Positions 1 through 9,509 of a stretch of DNA of 64,000 bases are shown in pieces. Below the pieces are notes generated by a model. The model ran no database searches and was not told the DNA's origin. It saw only the letters and a list, made by a program, of their open reading frames with translations. The stretch lies in the NCBI GenBank assembly GCA_023393525.1, contig JAEWKZ010000095.1, positions 40,004 to 104,003 of the forward strand. The letters run 5' to 3'. The number at the start of each line of letters is the position of its first letter. Position 1 is the stretch's first letter. This stretch comes from Pseudomonadota bacterium (lineage in GTDB: Bacteria > Desulfobacterota > Desulfovibrionia > Desulfovibrionales > Desulfomicrobiaceae). The position numbers were made by a program, and so were the translations under genes.

Positions 1-442
1 GACCGGCGGTCAGGCTTCTCCGACCAGCCCCGAGGGGACCGTGTCCGCCACCTCGCCTTTCGGGCAGCTCGAACGCAGTTTCGACATCGTGGACATGGCC
101 ATGGCCAGCGGCGCGAGCTACGTGGCCCGTGGCACGGTGCTGCATGCCAACATGCTCGACACTCTCATCTCCGACGCCCTGGAAAAACCCGGCTTCAACC
201 TGGTGGAGGTCTTGACGCCCTGTCACACCCAGTATGGTCGCAAGAACAAGTTCAAGACCGTGGTCGACATGTACCAGTGGTACAAGAAGAATACCGTGAA
301 GCTGGACCGGTATCGGCAGCTCACCCCGGAAGAGCAGGGCAAGTTCACGCCCATCGGCGTGTTCAGGGACGAGATGCGCCCCGGCCTGGAAGTGAAATAC
401 GCCACATTGCGCAACAAGCTTCAGGAGCAGCCAAATGCCTAA
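1..442 (+). CDS. korB: 2-oxoacid:ferredoxin oxidoreductase beta subunit (C-terminal part)
   Basis: The reading frame is open from base 2, so the gene starts left of the window. The visible part begins with TGGQASPTSPEG, the thiamine-pyrophosphate domain signature of 2-oxoacid:ferredoxin oxidoreductase beta subunits. It continues with a typical C-terminal part (ASGASYVARG, VLTPCHTQYGRKN). The beta subunit binds TPP and works with the alpha and gamma subunits in oxidative decarboxylation of a 2-oxoacid, with ferredoxin as acceptor. The 2-oxoglutarate (Kor) assignment rests on resemblance of the beta-gamma pair and could instead be another 2-oxoacid. The stop overlaps the korC start by 8 bases, indicating translational coupling. 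Confidence 0.85.
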   Translation, partial: TGGQASPTSPEGTVSATSPFGQLERSFDIVDMAMASGASYVARGTVLHANMLDTLISDALEKPGFNLVEVLTPCHTQYGRKNKFKTVVDMYQWYKKNTVKLDRYRQLTPEEQGKFTPIGVFRDEMRPGLEVKYATLRNKLQEQPNA

Positions 443-1046
443 GCAGCACGAACTGAATCGATTTGAAATCCGTCTTTCCGGCACGGGCGGCCAGGGCATT
501 CTGACCCTGGGCAAGATCATGGGCCAGGTGCTGGCCATCGACCACGGCTTTTATTGCACCCAGACCCAGAGTTACGGACCCGAAGCCCGCGGCGGAGCCA
601 GCCGGGCCGATCTGGTCATAAGTTCGTTTAAAATCAGCTATCCCAAGCCCGTGAATCTTGACATGCTCGTGGCTCTCAGTCAGGAGGCCTGCAACCTGTA
701 TTTTCGCAATCTCAAGCCCACGGGCTTTTTGTTGGTGGACACATCCCTGGTGACCCAGACCCCGTCCAACATCTTCTGGGGACTGCCGTTCACCACCATG
801 GCCAGGGACAAGATCGGCCTGCCGCAGACCACCAACATCATCTGCCTGGGGGCGTTGAGCCATTTTCTGCCGTTCATGAACTTCGCCAATGTGAAGAAGG
901 CGTTGGCGTCGGTCCTGCCGGCCAAGATACTGGACGTGAACGTCAAGGCCCTGACCTTGGGGCACTCCCAGGCCAAGAAACTTTATCCGGACGCACCCGA
1001 AAAATGGACATTCTTCTCACAAATGACGATGGAATCAGAGCAGTAG
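435..1046 (+). CDS. korC: 2-oxoacid:ferredoxin oxidoreductase gamma subunit
   Basis: This 203-residue protein has the gamma-subunit signatures SGTGGQG at residues 15-21 and YGPEARGG at 47-54. It is the small catalytic-interface subunit of the 2-oxoacid:ferredoxin oxidoreductase whose beta subunit lies directly upstream. Length is normal for a stand-alone gamma subunit. The start overlaps korB by 8 bases. Its last 14 codons overlap the start of surE by 43 bases in another frame, an unusually long overlap, although both reading frames look intact. Confidence 0.88.
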   Translation: MPKQHELNRFEIRLSGTGGQGILTLGKIMGQVLAIDHGFYCTQTQSYGPEARGGASRADLVISSFKISYPKPVNLDMLVALSQEACNLYFRNLKPTGFLLVDTSLVTQTPSNIFWGLPFTTMARDKIGLPQTTNIICLGALSHFLPFMNFANVKKALASVLPAKILDVNVKALTLGHSQAKKLYPDAPEKWTFFSQMTMESEQ

Positions 1047-1765
1047 GACTGCGCGCACTGTACGGCGCCTTGATCCAGGCCGGGCACCGGGTGCACGTGG
1101 CCGCGCCCATGACCGAGCAGAGCGCGGTGGGGCATTCGGTGACCCTGTTTTCTCCCCTGCGGGTCAAGCAGGTGGAGGAAGCAGGGTTTTCCGGCCTCGG
1201 CATTTCCGGAACTCCGGCTGACTGCGTCAAGCTGGCGCTGAGTCATCTGCTGCCCAAAAAGCCGGACATGATCGTGTCCGGCATCAATGCGGGCGCCAAC
1301 GTGGGCGTGGACGTGCTCTATTCTGGCACGGTGTCCGCGGCCACGGAAGGGGCCCTGGCCGGAATCCCGGCCATGGCCGTGTCCGTGGACGACTACCACC
1401 CCGAAGAGCTGTCCGCCCAGGCCGAGTACGCCGTGCGGATGCTCGTTGGTGATTTCTGGTCATCTTTTCCGCGCCAGTGCGTTTTGAATTTGAACTTTCC
1501 CGCCGGTCCGCTTACGGAAGCCAAGGGGCTCAAGGTCTGCCGCCAGACCTCGTCCACCTACCGGGACTGGTACGACGAAAGAAACGATCCGCGAGGGAAT
1601 CCCTATTATTGGCTGTGCGGGGTGATCCCCCCAGAAAATGTGGAGCCCGAATCGGATCGGGGGTATTTGAGCCGGGGGTTCATTACCGCCACCCCGTTGA
1701 CCTTCGACCTGACTCACGCCGGATACCTCCAGACGCTGGAGAACCATCTGGCGGGCAATGAATAA
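1004..1765 (+). CDS. surE: 5'/3'-nucleotidase SurE
   Basis: SurE is a metal-dependent survival-type phosphatase acting on nucleoside monophosphates. The start is fixed by the canonical N-terminus MDILLTNDDGI. The expected metal and active-site residues are visible: D8 and D9, S40 in TEQSAVG, and N95 in VSGINAGAN. Length (253 residues) is normal. The start codon lies inside korC, giving a 43-base overlap, so surE is probably translationally coupled to the upstream gene. It is followed 21 bases later by fba with a good ribosome site (AAGGAG). Confidence 0.93.
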   Translation: MDILLTNDDGIRAVGLRALYGALIQAGHRVHVAAPMTEQSAVGHSVTLFSPLRVKQVEEAGFSGLGISGTPADCVKLALSHLLPKKPDMIVSGINAGANVGVDVLYSGTVSAATEGALAGIPAMAVSVDDYHPEELSAQAEYAVRMLVGDFWSSFPRQCVLNLNFPAGPLTEAKGLKVCRQTSSTYRDWYDERNDPRGNPYYWLCGVIPPENVEPESDRGYLSRGFITATPLTFDLTHAGYLQTLENHLAGNE

Positions 1766-2710
<945 letters not shown>

Positions 2711-2728
2711 GCGGAAGAGGAAGAGAAC

Positions 2729-3724
2729 ATGGCTGTCAAAATCGCACTCAACGGCTTTGGGCGCATCGGGCGCTATCTGGCCCGCATCCTGGCCGGGAAC
2801 ACGGATGTGGAGCTGGTCTGCGTCAACGCCCGCGGCGACAACGCGTCCCTGGCCTACCTGCTCAAATACGACTCCGTCCACGGCACCTTTGCCGGTGACG
2901 TGACGCCCAACGAGCAGGGTTTTCTGCTGAACGGCCGGCAGGTGCTGGTCACGCGCAACGCCCCCGACGCCTGGGACTGGAAGGGCATCGACATCGTCGT
3001 CGAATCCACCGGCAAGTTCACGGACCGCGAGAGCTGCGAAAGGCATCTGGCCGCAGGCGCGAAAAAGGTGCTCATCTCCGCTCCCGGCAAGAACGCCGAC
3101 CTGACCGTGGTCATGGGCGTCAATGACGGTCTCTACGATCCGGCCAGGCACGACATCGTGTCCAATGCCTCCTGCACCACCAACTGCCTGGCCCCTGCGG
3201 CCAAGGCGCTGAACGACACCTTCGGCATCAAGCACGGTCTCATGACCACCATCCACTCCTACACCATGAGCCAGCGCATGCTCGACGGCACCCACAAGGA
3301 CATCCGCCGCGGCCGCGCCGGGGCCATGAACATGCTGCCCACGACGACGGGCGCGGCCAAGGCCGTGAGCATGGTCATCCCGGCCCTGGCGGGCAAGCTC
3401 GACGGCATGGCCGTGCGCGTGCCCACGCCCAACGTGTCCCTGGTGGACCTCGTGGTGGAGGTGGAAAAGCCGACCACCGCGGCCGAGGTCAACGCCGTCC
3501 TGAAGGCCGCGGCCAGCGGTCCCGAAGGCGGGGCCATGGGCTACACGGAAGTGCCGCTGGTTTCCATGGACTACGTCGGCAGCATCTACGGCGGCGTGGT
3601 CGACGGCCTGTGCACCTCGGTCATGAACGGCACCATGGTCAAGATCATCGTCTGGTACGACAACGAGGCCGGTTTCACCAACCAGCTGCTGCGTCTGATC
3701 AAGACGGTGGGAGCATCTTTGTAG
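2729..3724 (+). CDS. gap: type I glyceraldehyde-3-phosphate dehydrogenase
   Basis: This 331-residue NAD(P)-dependent enzyme oxidises glyceraldehyde-3-phosphate to 1,3-bisphosphoglycerate. It starts with the Rossmann motif NGFGRIGR and carries the active-site segment SNASCTTNCLAP with catalytic C149. The C-terminal WYDNEAGFTNQLL is also typical. AGGAAGAG precedes the ATG. It is the last gene of the kor-surE-fba-gap run and is followed by a strong intrinsic terminator. Length and motifs are fully regular. Confidence 0.96.
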   Translation: MAVKIALNGFGRIGRYLARILAGNTDVELVCVNARGDNASLAYLLKYDSVHGTFAGDVTPNEQGFLLNGRQVLVTRNAPDAWDWKGIDIVVESTGKFTDRESCERHLAAGAKKVLISAPGKNADLTVVMGVNDGLYDPARHDIVSNASCTTNCLAPAAKALNDTFGIKHGLMTTIHSYTMSQRMLDGTHKDIRRGRAGAMNMLPTTTGAAKAVSMVIPALAGKLDGMAVRVPTPNVSLVDLVVEVEKPTTAAEVNAVLKAAASGPEGGAMGYTEVPLVSMDYVGSIYGGVVDGLCTSVMNGTMVKIIVWYDNEAGFTNQLLRLIKTVGASL

Positions 3725-3744
3725 TCCCTTATGATCCCGATGCA

Positions 3745-3781
3745 AAAGCAGAACGCCCGGCCAGTCCGGGCGTTCTGCTTT
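3745..3781 (+). terminator. intrinsic terminator after gap
   Basis: A perfect 16-bp inverted repeat (AAAGCAGAACGCCCGG and its complement) with a 5-base loop (3761-3765) starts 20 bases after the gap stop. The stem ends in T residues on the plus strand, and in T residues on the minus strand as well. Confidence 0.85.
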
Positions 3782-3785
3782 GAAG

Positions 3786-3902
3786 CGCGGCTTGCAATTC
3801 GGCCCCGCCTTTTCTAGTCTTTTTTGGCAGTGAATCCGTTTTTTGTCCGTGAGCGTCATGGGCGGCTTCTTCCAACTGCATTGTCATTTCGCGCGCAGGC
3901 TC
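3786..3902 (+). repeat. degenerate copy of the dnaE promoter and first codons
   Basis: The stretch resembles 5956-6077. Shared elements are the TTGC(A/G)A...TAGTCT promoter spacing, CCTTTTCTAGTCTT, a T-rich run, and then a start codon at 3858. The first 15 codons from 3858 match the first 15 dnaE codons at about 33 of 45 bases by hand count. They translate to MGGFFQLHCHF against dnaE MSGFTHLHCHS. After about 15 codons the similarity stops. It looks like a decayed 5' end of dnaE left upstream of the inserted gene. The rest of 3903-4057 shows nothing recognisable except the ribosome site at 4048. Confidence 0.6.
3792..3820 (+). promoter_or_regulatory. promoter-like site, copy of the dnaE promoter
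   Basis: TTGCAA at 3792-3797 and TAGTCT at 3815-3820 are separated by 17 bases. The same arrangement (TTGCGA, 17 bases, TAGTCT) occurs at 5962-5990 before dnaE, and the two sites share the 14-mer CCTTTTCTAGTCTT. Here it would drive the AlbA_2-type gene. Confidence 0.5.
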
Positions 3903-4057
3903 CCGCGATGTCAATTCTTTGGTCCCGGCTCAGATGTCTTGTGCCAGCCCTCGTGGGACCGGAGGGCCGCCGAGGTGTCTCTCGGTGGAAATATTTCGGG
4001 CGATGCGCTTATGGACAGTGTTGAACGATGCCATGGGAACGACGTGTGGAGGGATAG

Positions 4058-5776
4058 ATGGATCGTGCCGCTTTGGCCGCAATTCTTGACCGGCTGTGCT
4101 CCGCTTCCGAAGAGACGGGGACCGTCGAGTTCAAGTCGAATTGGGATAATCCTTACGACATCGGCGAATACATTTGCGCCTTGGGCAACACCGCTCGCCT
4201 GGACAATGAGGATCGGGCCTGGTTGCTTTGGGGTGTGGAGAATGGGACCCATCGCATTACGGGGACGGCGTTTGATCCGTTTTCGGCAAAGGGAGAGGGG
4301 AATCAATCTCTTATAATGTGGCTGATGCAGAAGATCAGTCCAAAGCCGGATTTTCAGTTTCATCGTCTGGAGCATGCGGATGGTCCGGTTATCATGCTGG
4401 AAATCCACCCTCCGCGCATGGGGCCGCTGGCCTTTCAAGGAGAGCGGTTTATTCGGGTTGACAGCCATAAGACGAAGCTTGTGAATTATCCCGCCATAGA
4501 GGGACGCCTCTGGGCTGCACTGCTGGGCCCAGAAGATTGGTCCAGTCAGATAATTCCAGGAGCCACATTTGATGATCTTGATCCTGATGCCGTGTCTTTT
4601 TGCCGGCAACGGTTTCTTGATCATCTGATGAAAGGGGAAAGTGATCCGGAACGGCAGGAGAAAATCCGGACGGATGTCCATGGTTGGGATATCGCTACGC
4701 TGCTCAACAAGGCCCGACTGACTATTCAGGGGCGGATAACCCGTTCCACACTTCTTTTGTTGGGTAGAGACGAATCGGCGCATTTTCTGTCTTCGGCGGA
4801 TGTCAAGATCTCGTGGATTCTCCGCGATGACCAGCACAGGATGATCAGCAGTCAGCATTTCGGCATGCCCTTGTTGCTGGCTACGGATGCCGTTTTCCGC
4901 CGTATCCGCAATGTGCCCATCGAGTACATGCCGGACGGCAGCCTCTTTCCCGTTCCGATCCCTCAATATGACAATTGGGTTATTCGCGAAGCCCTGCATA
5001 ATTGCATCGCGCACCAGGACTATCGACTCGGCGGCAAGATCAATGTGGTCGAATACCCTGACAAACTGGTTTTTTCCAATTTGGGTTCATTCATCCCGCA
5101 AAGCGTGGAATGGATGTTGGAAAATCAGTCTCCTCCCGAGCGTTACCGGAATCAGTGGCTTATTGATGGAATGATTCGACTACGCATGATTGACCAGGCG
5201 GGAAGCGGGATTCGGCGCATGTACGAAACACAACGCGAAAGGTATTTCCCTTTGCCGGACTATGATTTCGGGGAGGAAATCGACGGGTATCCTCGGGTGA
5301 GGCTTTCTTTGAGCGGCAAGATTCTGGACTCAAACTATACGCAACTGCTGATGCGTCGGGCAGATCTTAAACTTAGACAAGTTTTTCTCTTGGATAAGGT
5401 GCAAAAAGGACTGTCTATTTCAGCGAATGAAGCACGCGCTTTACGGGAAGGCAAACTTATTGAAGGTCGAGCGCCGAATTATTTCATTTCGGCCAAAGTG
5501 GCGGAGTGGACAGACCAGAAGGCACGGTACATCCATAACCGTGCTTTTGATGATGAACATTATCGGAAGATGATTATTGAATATCTTCGACAATACAAAC
5601 AGGCTTCCCGGCAGGAATTGGACGAATTGTTGCTGCCTAAGCTGTCTGATGTCCTGACGTTCAAACAAAAGCGCGATAAGATTAGGAATCTCCTTCAAGC
5701 ATTGCGGCGAGAAGGTCATCTTCAGAATCTTGGTGGGAGGCAGTCTTCTTTGTGGGTTTTGGCTTCCGAGGTGTGA
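4058..5776 (+). CDS. AlbA_2 (Schlafen-type) and HATPase_c_4 domain protein
   Basis: This 572-residue protein has an N-terminal AlbA_2/Schlafen-like region (about residues 19-140) beginning with ETGTVEFKSNW. A central ATP-binding C-terminal-domain-type segment follows (about 300-400), with IREALHNCIAHQDY and QAGSGIRRM, which resemble the NAI.HRDY and G.GI..M motifs of HATPase_c_4 proteins. The C-terminus is probably a winged-helix region. Such proteins are annotated as putative transcriptional regulators or ATP-dependent helicase-like proteins, and some occur in defence islands. The exact function is unknown. Codon use and base composition are clearly more AT-rich than the flanking core genes. 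GGAGGG precedes the ATG. The gene splits gap from dnaE and is flanked by two copies of the dnaE 5' end, indicating acquisition. Confidence 0.75.
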   Translation: MDRAALAAILDRLCSASEETGTVEFKSNWDNPYDIGEYICALGNTARLDNEDRAWLLWGVENGTHRITGTAFDPFSAKGEGNQSLIMWLMQKISPKPDFQFHRLEHADGPVIMLEIHPPRMGPLAFQGERFIRVDSHKTKLVNYPAIEGRLWAALLGPEDWSSQIIPGATFDDLDPDAVSFCRQRFLDHLMKGESDPERQEKIRTDVHGWDIATLLNKARLTIQGRITRSTLLLLGRDESAHFLSSADVKISWILRDDQHRMISSQHFGMPLLLATDAVFRRIRNVPIEYMPDGSLFPVPIPQYDNWVIREALHNCIAHQDYRLGGKINVVEYPDKLVFSNLGSFIPQSVEWMLENQSPPERYRNQWLIDGMIRLRMIDQAGSGIRRMYETQRERYFPLPDYDFGEEIDGYPRVRLSLSGKILDSNYTQLLMRRADLKLRQVFLLDKVQKGLSISANEARALREGKLIEGRAPNYFISAKVAEWTDQKARYIHNRAFDDEHYRKMIIEYLRQYKQASRQELDELLLPKLSDVLTFKQKRDKIRNLLQALRREGHLQNLGGRQSSLWVLASEV

Positions 5777-5780
5777 ATGG

Positions 5781-5842
5781 CTAAGCTAAGGTTCGTTGTT
5801 TTAGCAAAGCTTAGCTTAGAAATTCAGGGATATTTTTTTTCA
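5781..5842 (+). terminator. possible terminator after the AlbA_2 gene
   Basis: CTAAGCTAAG at 5781-5790 pairs perfectly with CTTAGCTTAG at 5810-5819 across a 19-base loop, starting just after the stop codon. A T-run follows about 15 bases later (around 5833-5840), so this is not a classical terminator. The surrounding 5780-5880 is strikingly AT-rich. Confidence 0.4.
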
Positions 5843-5961
5843 ACATATTGAAATAATAAGATAATTCATTGCTATGAAGTTCCATTTGGAGCAGACCCTT
5901 GACTGCCAGTACGCAGCCATTGACGCCGTGTGCTCCCTATTTCAGGGCCGTTTTCTGCAGC

Positions 5962-5990
5962 TTGCGAAACCAGCCAACCTTTTCTAGTCT
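5962..5990 (+). promoter_or_regulatory. predicted dnaE promoter
   Basis: TTGCGA at 5962-5967 and TAGTCT at 5985-5990 are separated by 17 bases, 43 bases before the dnaE start. The same element is duplicated at 3792-3820. Confidence 0.5.
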
Positions 5991-6032
5991 TCCTTTCCCC
6001 GATTTCGAAATTCCCTTTTTTCCGAGAGCACC

Positions 6033-9000
6033 ATGAGCGGTTTCACCCATCTGCATTGCCATTCCGAGTACAGCCTTCTGGACGGCGCCATTCGCCTCAA
6101 AGACCTGTGCGCCCGGGCCGTTGATTTCGGCTTTTCCTCGGCCGCCATCACCGACCATGGCAATCTCTTCGGTTCTGTGCCCTTCTACCTTGAGGCCAAG
6201 AAGCACGGCATCAAGCCCATCATCGGCAGCGAGGTCTACATCGCCGAGGACATGACCGACCGGGAGAACAAGAAGCGTTTTCATCTGGTTCTGCTGGCCC
6301 AGAATCTCATCGGCTATCACAACCTGGTCAAGATCGTGTCCGCCGGATTTCTCGAAGGCTTCTATTACAAGCCCCGGGTCGACAAGAAGCTTTTGCGGGC
6401 CCACTCCGAGGGCATCATCTGCCTGTCGGCCTGCCTGCAGGGCGAGGTGCCCTACGCCCTGCGCCACAGCACGTTCGACAAGGCCCTGCTCCTGGCCAAG
6501 GAGTACACGGACATCTTTCCGGACCGCTTCTATCTGGAGTTGCAGTCCAATGGCCTCAAGGAACAGGAGGTCGTCAACGACCGCCTGATGGAACTGGCCA
6601 AGGAGACCGGGCTGCCCCTGGTGGCCACCAACGACTGTCACTATCTGGGCAAGGACGACTACGAGGCCCACGACATCCTTTTGTGCGTGGGCACGGGCAA
6701 GATCGCCTCGGAAAAGCAGCGCCTGAAGTTCGACACCAACGAATTTTATTACAAGGCCCCGGAAGAGATGGAGGCCGCCTTCGCCCACTGCCCCGAGGCC
6801 GTGGAGAACGCGGGCCGCATCGCTGACATGTGCGAGGTGGAGCTCAAGCTCAAGCAGCATTTCTTCCCGGTCTACGATGTGCCCGAGGGCGTGACCCTGG
6901 ATCAGGAATTCCGGCGCCTGTGCGAGGAGGGCCTCAGGGAGCGCATCGCTGCCCTGCCTTACGAGGTGGACGAGGCTTTCTACCGCGAGCGTCTTGAATT
7001 CGAACTCGGGGTCATCATCGAGAAGGGTTTTCCGGCCTATTTTCTGATCGTGCAGGATTTCATCAACTGGGCCAAGTCGCAGAACATCCCAGTTGGTCCT
7101 GGGCGCGGATCGGCCGCCGGATCCCTGGTTTCGTACGCGCTCAGGATCACCGACCTGGACCCCATCCGGTACGCACTCTTTTTCGAGCGCTTCCTGAACG
7201 TGGAGCGCGCCTCCCTGCCTGATATCGACGTGGATTTCTGCTACAACCGGCGCGACGAGGTCATCAAGTACGTCACCCGGAAGTACGGCGCGGATCACGT
7301 GGCCCAGATCGTGGCCTTCGGGACCATGAAGGCCAAGGGCGCCATCCGCGACGTGGCCAGGGCGCTCGACATCAGTTTGAAGGACGCGGACCGCATCGCC
7401 AAGCTCATCCCCGAAGATCTGAAGATGACCCTGACCAAGGCCCTGGACGAGGAGCCGGAACTCAGACGGCTCATCGACAGCGATCCGCAGTACAGGAAAC
7501 TCTATGACGTGGCCCGCCGTCTTGAGGGCCTGGCCCGCCACTCGTCCATCCACGCCGCAGGCATCGTCATTTCCCAGAAGCCCATGGTCGAGTACCTGCC
7601 CCTGCACAAGGGCAAGAACGGGGAGGTGGTGACCCAGCTGGACATGAAGAAGGTCGAGCTGATCGGCCTCATCAAGTTCGACTTTTTGGGCCTGAAAACC
7701 CTGACCGTCATCGACGACGCCCTGAAGCTCATCCGCAAGAACAACAAGCCCGTGCCGATCCTGGAGAAGCTGCCTCTCGACGATCCGCAGACCTTCGAAC
7801 TCCTGTGCCGGGGCGAGACCGACGGCGTGTTCCAGCTGGAATCCGACGGCATGCGCCGGGTGCTGCGGGGTCTCAAACCCTCCTGCTTCGAGGACATCAT
7901 CGCGCTTCTTGCCCTGTACCGCCCGGGGCCGCTGGAATCCGGCATGGTCGACGACTTCATAGGCCGCAAGCACGGCCTCAGGAAGGTCGAGTACGAATTT
8001 CCCGAGCTTGCCCCCGTGGTGCACCCCATTCTGGAGGACACCTACGGGGTCATCCTGTATCAGGAACAGGTCATGAAGATCGCCTCGGACCTGGCCAAGT
8101 ATTCCCTGGGCGAGGGCGACAACTTGCGCCGGGCCATGGGCAAGAAGGATCCGGCGGAGATGGCCAAGCAGCGGGTGCGCTTTCTGGACGGCGCGCGCGA
8201 GAACAACATTTCCCAGGAGGCCGCCGAGTACATCTTCGATTTGATGGAAAAGTTCGCGGGCTACGGCTTCAACAAGTCGCACAGCGCGGCCTACGCCGTC
8301 ATCTCCTACCAGACGGCCTACGTGAAGGCTCATTACCCGGCGGAGTTCATGGCCGCCATCATCACTTCGGAAGTCTCCAACACCGACAAGATCCTGGCCC
8401 ACGTCAGCGCCTGCCGGGACATGGACATCGAGGTCCTGCCTCCGGACGTGAACAAGAGCTTCAACGAGTTCACCGTCGAGGGCGAATCCATCCGCTACGG
8501 CCTCTCCGGCATCAAGGGCGTGGGCGAGGGCGCGGTGGAGTCCATCGTGGAGGAGAGGGAAAAAGGTGGGGATTTCACCAGCCTGCTTGATTTCTGCCAG
8601 CGCGTGAATTTGCGCAAGGTCAACAAGAAGGTTTTGGAATCACTGATCAAGTCCGGTGCCATGGACCGTTTCGGCTGCTCTCGGCGGGCGCTTTTGGAAG
8701 GCCTCGACAAGGTCCAGGCCATGGCCCAGAAGCGGGCCAAGCGCAAGACGTCGGGGCAGCTTTCGTTTTTGGGCATGGTCGAGGAAAACACCTGCAATCT
8801 GACGGGGCTTGGGATCGAAGACGAGGACGCCCTGCTGCCGGAGTTCGGCGACGACGAAAAGTGCCGCATGGAAAAGGAAGCCTTCGGTTTTTTTCTCATC
8901 GGGCATCCCTTGCAGCCCTTCCGGCAGGAGATCAGGCGGCTTGGATTCACATCCCTGGCCCAATGCGCGGATCTGCCGGAAAAGACTCCCGTCCAGGTGC

Positions 9001-9509
9001 CGGTGCTGGTCACCTCCACCAAGACCATCAACACCAAGAAGGGCGACCGCATGGCCTTTTGCGGCATCGAGGATTTGAGCGGCTCGGGCGAGGCCATCGT
9101 CTTTTCCGAACCCTATGCCGCCAGCAGGGAGCTGCTGGCCTGCGAGGAGCCGCTGCTCATGGTCGGCGTGGTGGGCAAGCGCGAGATGAACGGCGAGGAG
9201 AGCGAGGACGGTCCCAAGAAGGCCAAGGTCCTGGCCGAATCCTTCAAGCTCCTTTCGGAAGTGGTCGGCTCGGGCACCGAGCCGGTGGTGCTCATGGTGC
9301 GGGCCAACGGACATGAGCCCGATTGGGAGGCTCTGGGGGAGATCGTGCGCCGCTATCCGGGGCAGGCTCCGGTGCAGATCGATCTGGGCCGCGACGAGTA
9401 TGTCTGCCGCCTGCAGTTCGGACCGGATTTTCTGGTCGCGCCGTGCCCGGAGTTCTGGCGTGATTTTGAACAGTGGCGACAGATCCAGAAAAATGGGGAG
9501 AATTCATGA
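6033..9509 (+). CDS. dnaE: DNA polymerase III alpha subunit
   Basis: This is the replicative polymerase catalytic subunit, 1158 residues, normal for DnaE1. The N-terminal PHP domain starts HLHCHSEYS (H8 and H10). The palm carries the catalytic aspartates in PDIDVDF (D397, D399) and a third in FDFLG (D550). The finger segment YQEQVMKIA and the later HhH and OB-fold regions are present. The start is set by the conserved N-terminus. The stop overlaps queD in an ATGA arrangement. The 5' end is duplicated in degraded form at 3786-3902. Confidence 0.96.
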   Translation: MSGFTHLHCHSEYSLLDGAIRLKDLCARAVDFGFSSAAITDHGNLFGSVPFYLEAKKHGIKPIIGSEVYIAEDMTDRENKKRFHLVLLAQNLIGYHNLVKIVSAGFLEGFYYKPRVDKKLLRAHSEGIICLSACLQGEVPYALRHSTFDKALLLAKEYTDIFPDRFYLELQSNGLKEQEVVNDRLMELAKETGLPLVATNDCHYLGKDDYEAHDILLCVGTGKIASEKQRLKFDTNEFYYKAPEEMEAAFAHCPEAVENAGRIADMCEVELKLKQHFFPVYDVPEGVTLDQEFRRLCEEGLRERIAALPYEVDEAFYRERLEFELGVIIEKGFPAYFLIVQDFINWAKSQNIPVGPGRGSAAGSLVSYALRITDLDPIRYALFFERFLNVERASLPDIDVDFCYNRRDEVIKYVTRKYGADHVAQIVAFGTMKAKGAIRDVARALDISLKDADRIAKLIPEDLKMTLTKALDEEPELRRLIDSDPQYRKLYDVARRLEGLARHSSIHAAGIVISQKPMVEYLPLHKGKNGEVVTQLDMKKVELIGLIKFDFLGLKTLTVIDDALKLIRKNNKPVPILEKLPLDDPQTFELLCRGETDGVFQLESDGMRRVLRGLKPSCFEDIIALLALYRPGPLESGMVDDFIGRKHGLRKVEYEFPELAPVVHPILEDTYGVILYQEQVMKIASDLAKYSLGEGDNLRRAMGKKDPAEMAKQRVRFLDGARENNISQEAAEYIFDLMEKFAGYGFNKSHSAAYAVISYQTAYVKAHYPAEFMAAIITSEVSNTDKILAHVSACRDMDIEVLPPDVNKSFNEFTVEGESIRYGLSGIKGVGEGAVESIVEEREKGGDFTSLLDFCQRVNLRKVNKKVLESLIKSGAMDRFGCSRRALLEGLDKVQAMAQKRAKRKTSGQLSFLGMVEENTCNLTGLGIEDEDALLPEFGDDEKCRMEKEAFGFFLIGHPLQPFRQEIRRLGFTSLAQCADLPEKTPVQVPVLVTSTKTINTKKGDRMAFCGIEDLSGSGEAIVFSEPYAASRELLACEEPLLMVGVVGKREMNGEESEDGPKKAKVLAESFKLLSEVVGSGTEPVVLMVRANGHEPDWEALGEIVRRYPGQAPVQIDLGRDEYVCRLQFGPDFLVAPCPEFWRDFEQWRQIQKNGENS

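Noticed and set aside
3843..4316. 157-codon frame in front of and overlapping the AlbA_2 gene
   Set aside because: Only its first codons resemble dnaE; the rest overlaps the AlbA_2 gene out of frame. It is a relic rather than a functional gene.
5937..8402. Long minus-strand open frame opposite dnaE
   Set aside because: Antisense shadow of dnaE with no recognisable domain or ribosome site.
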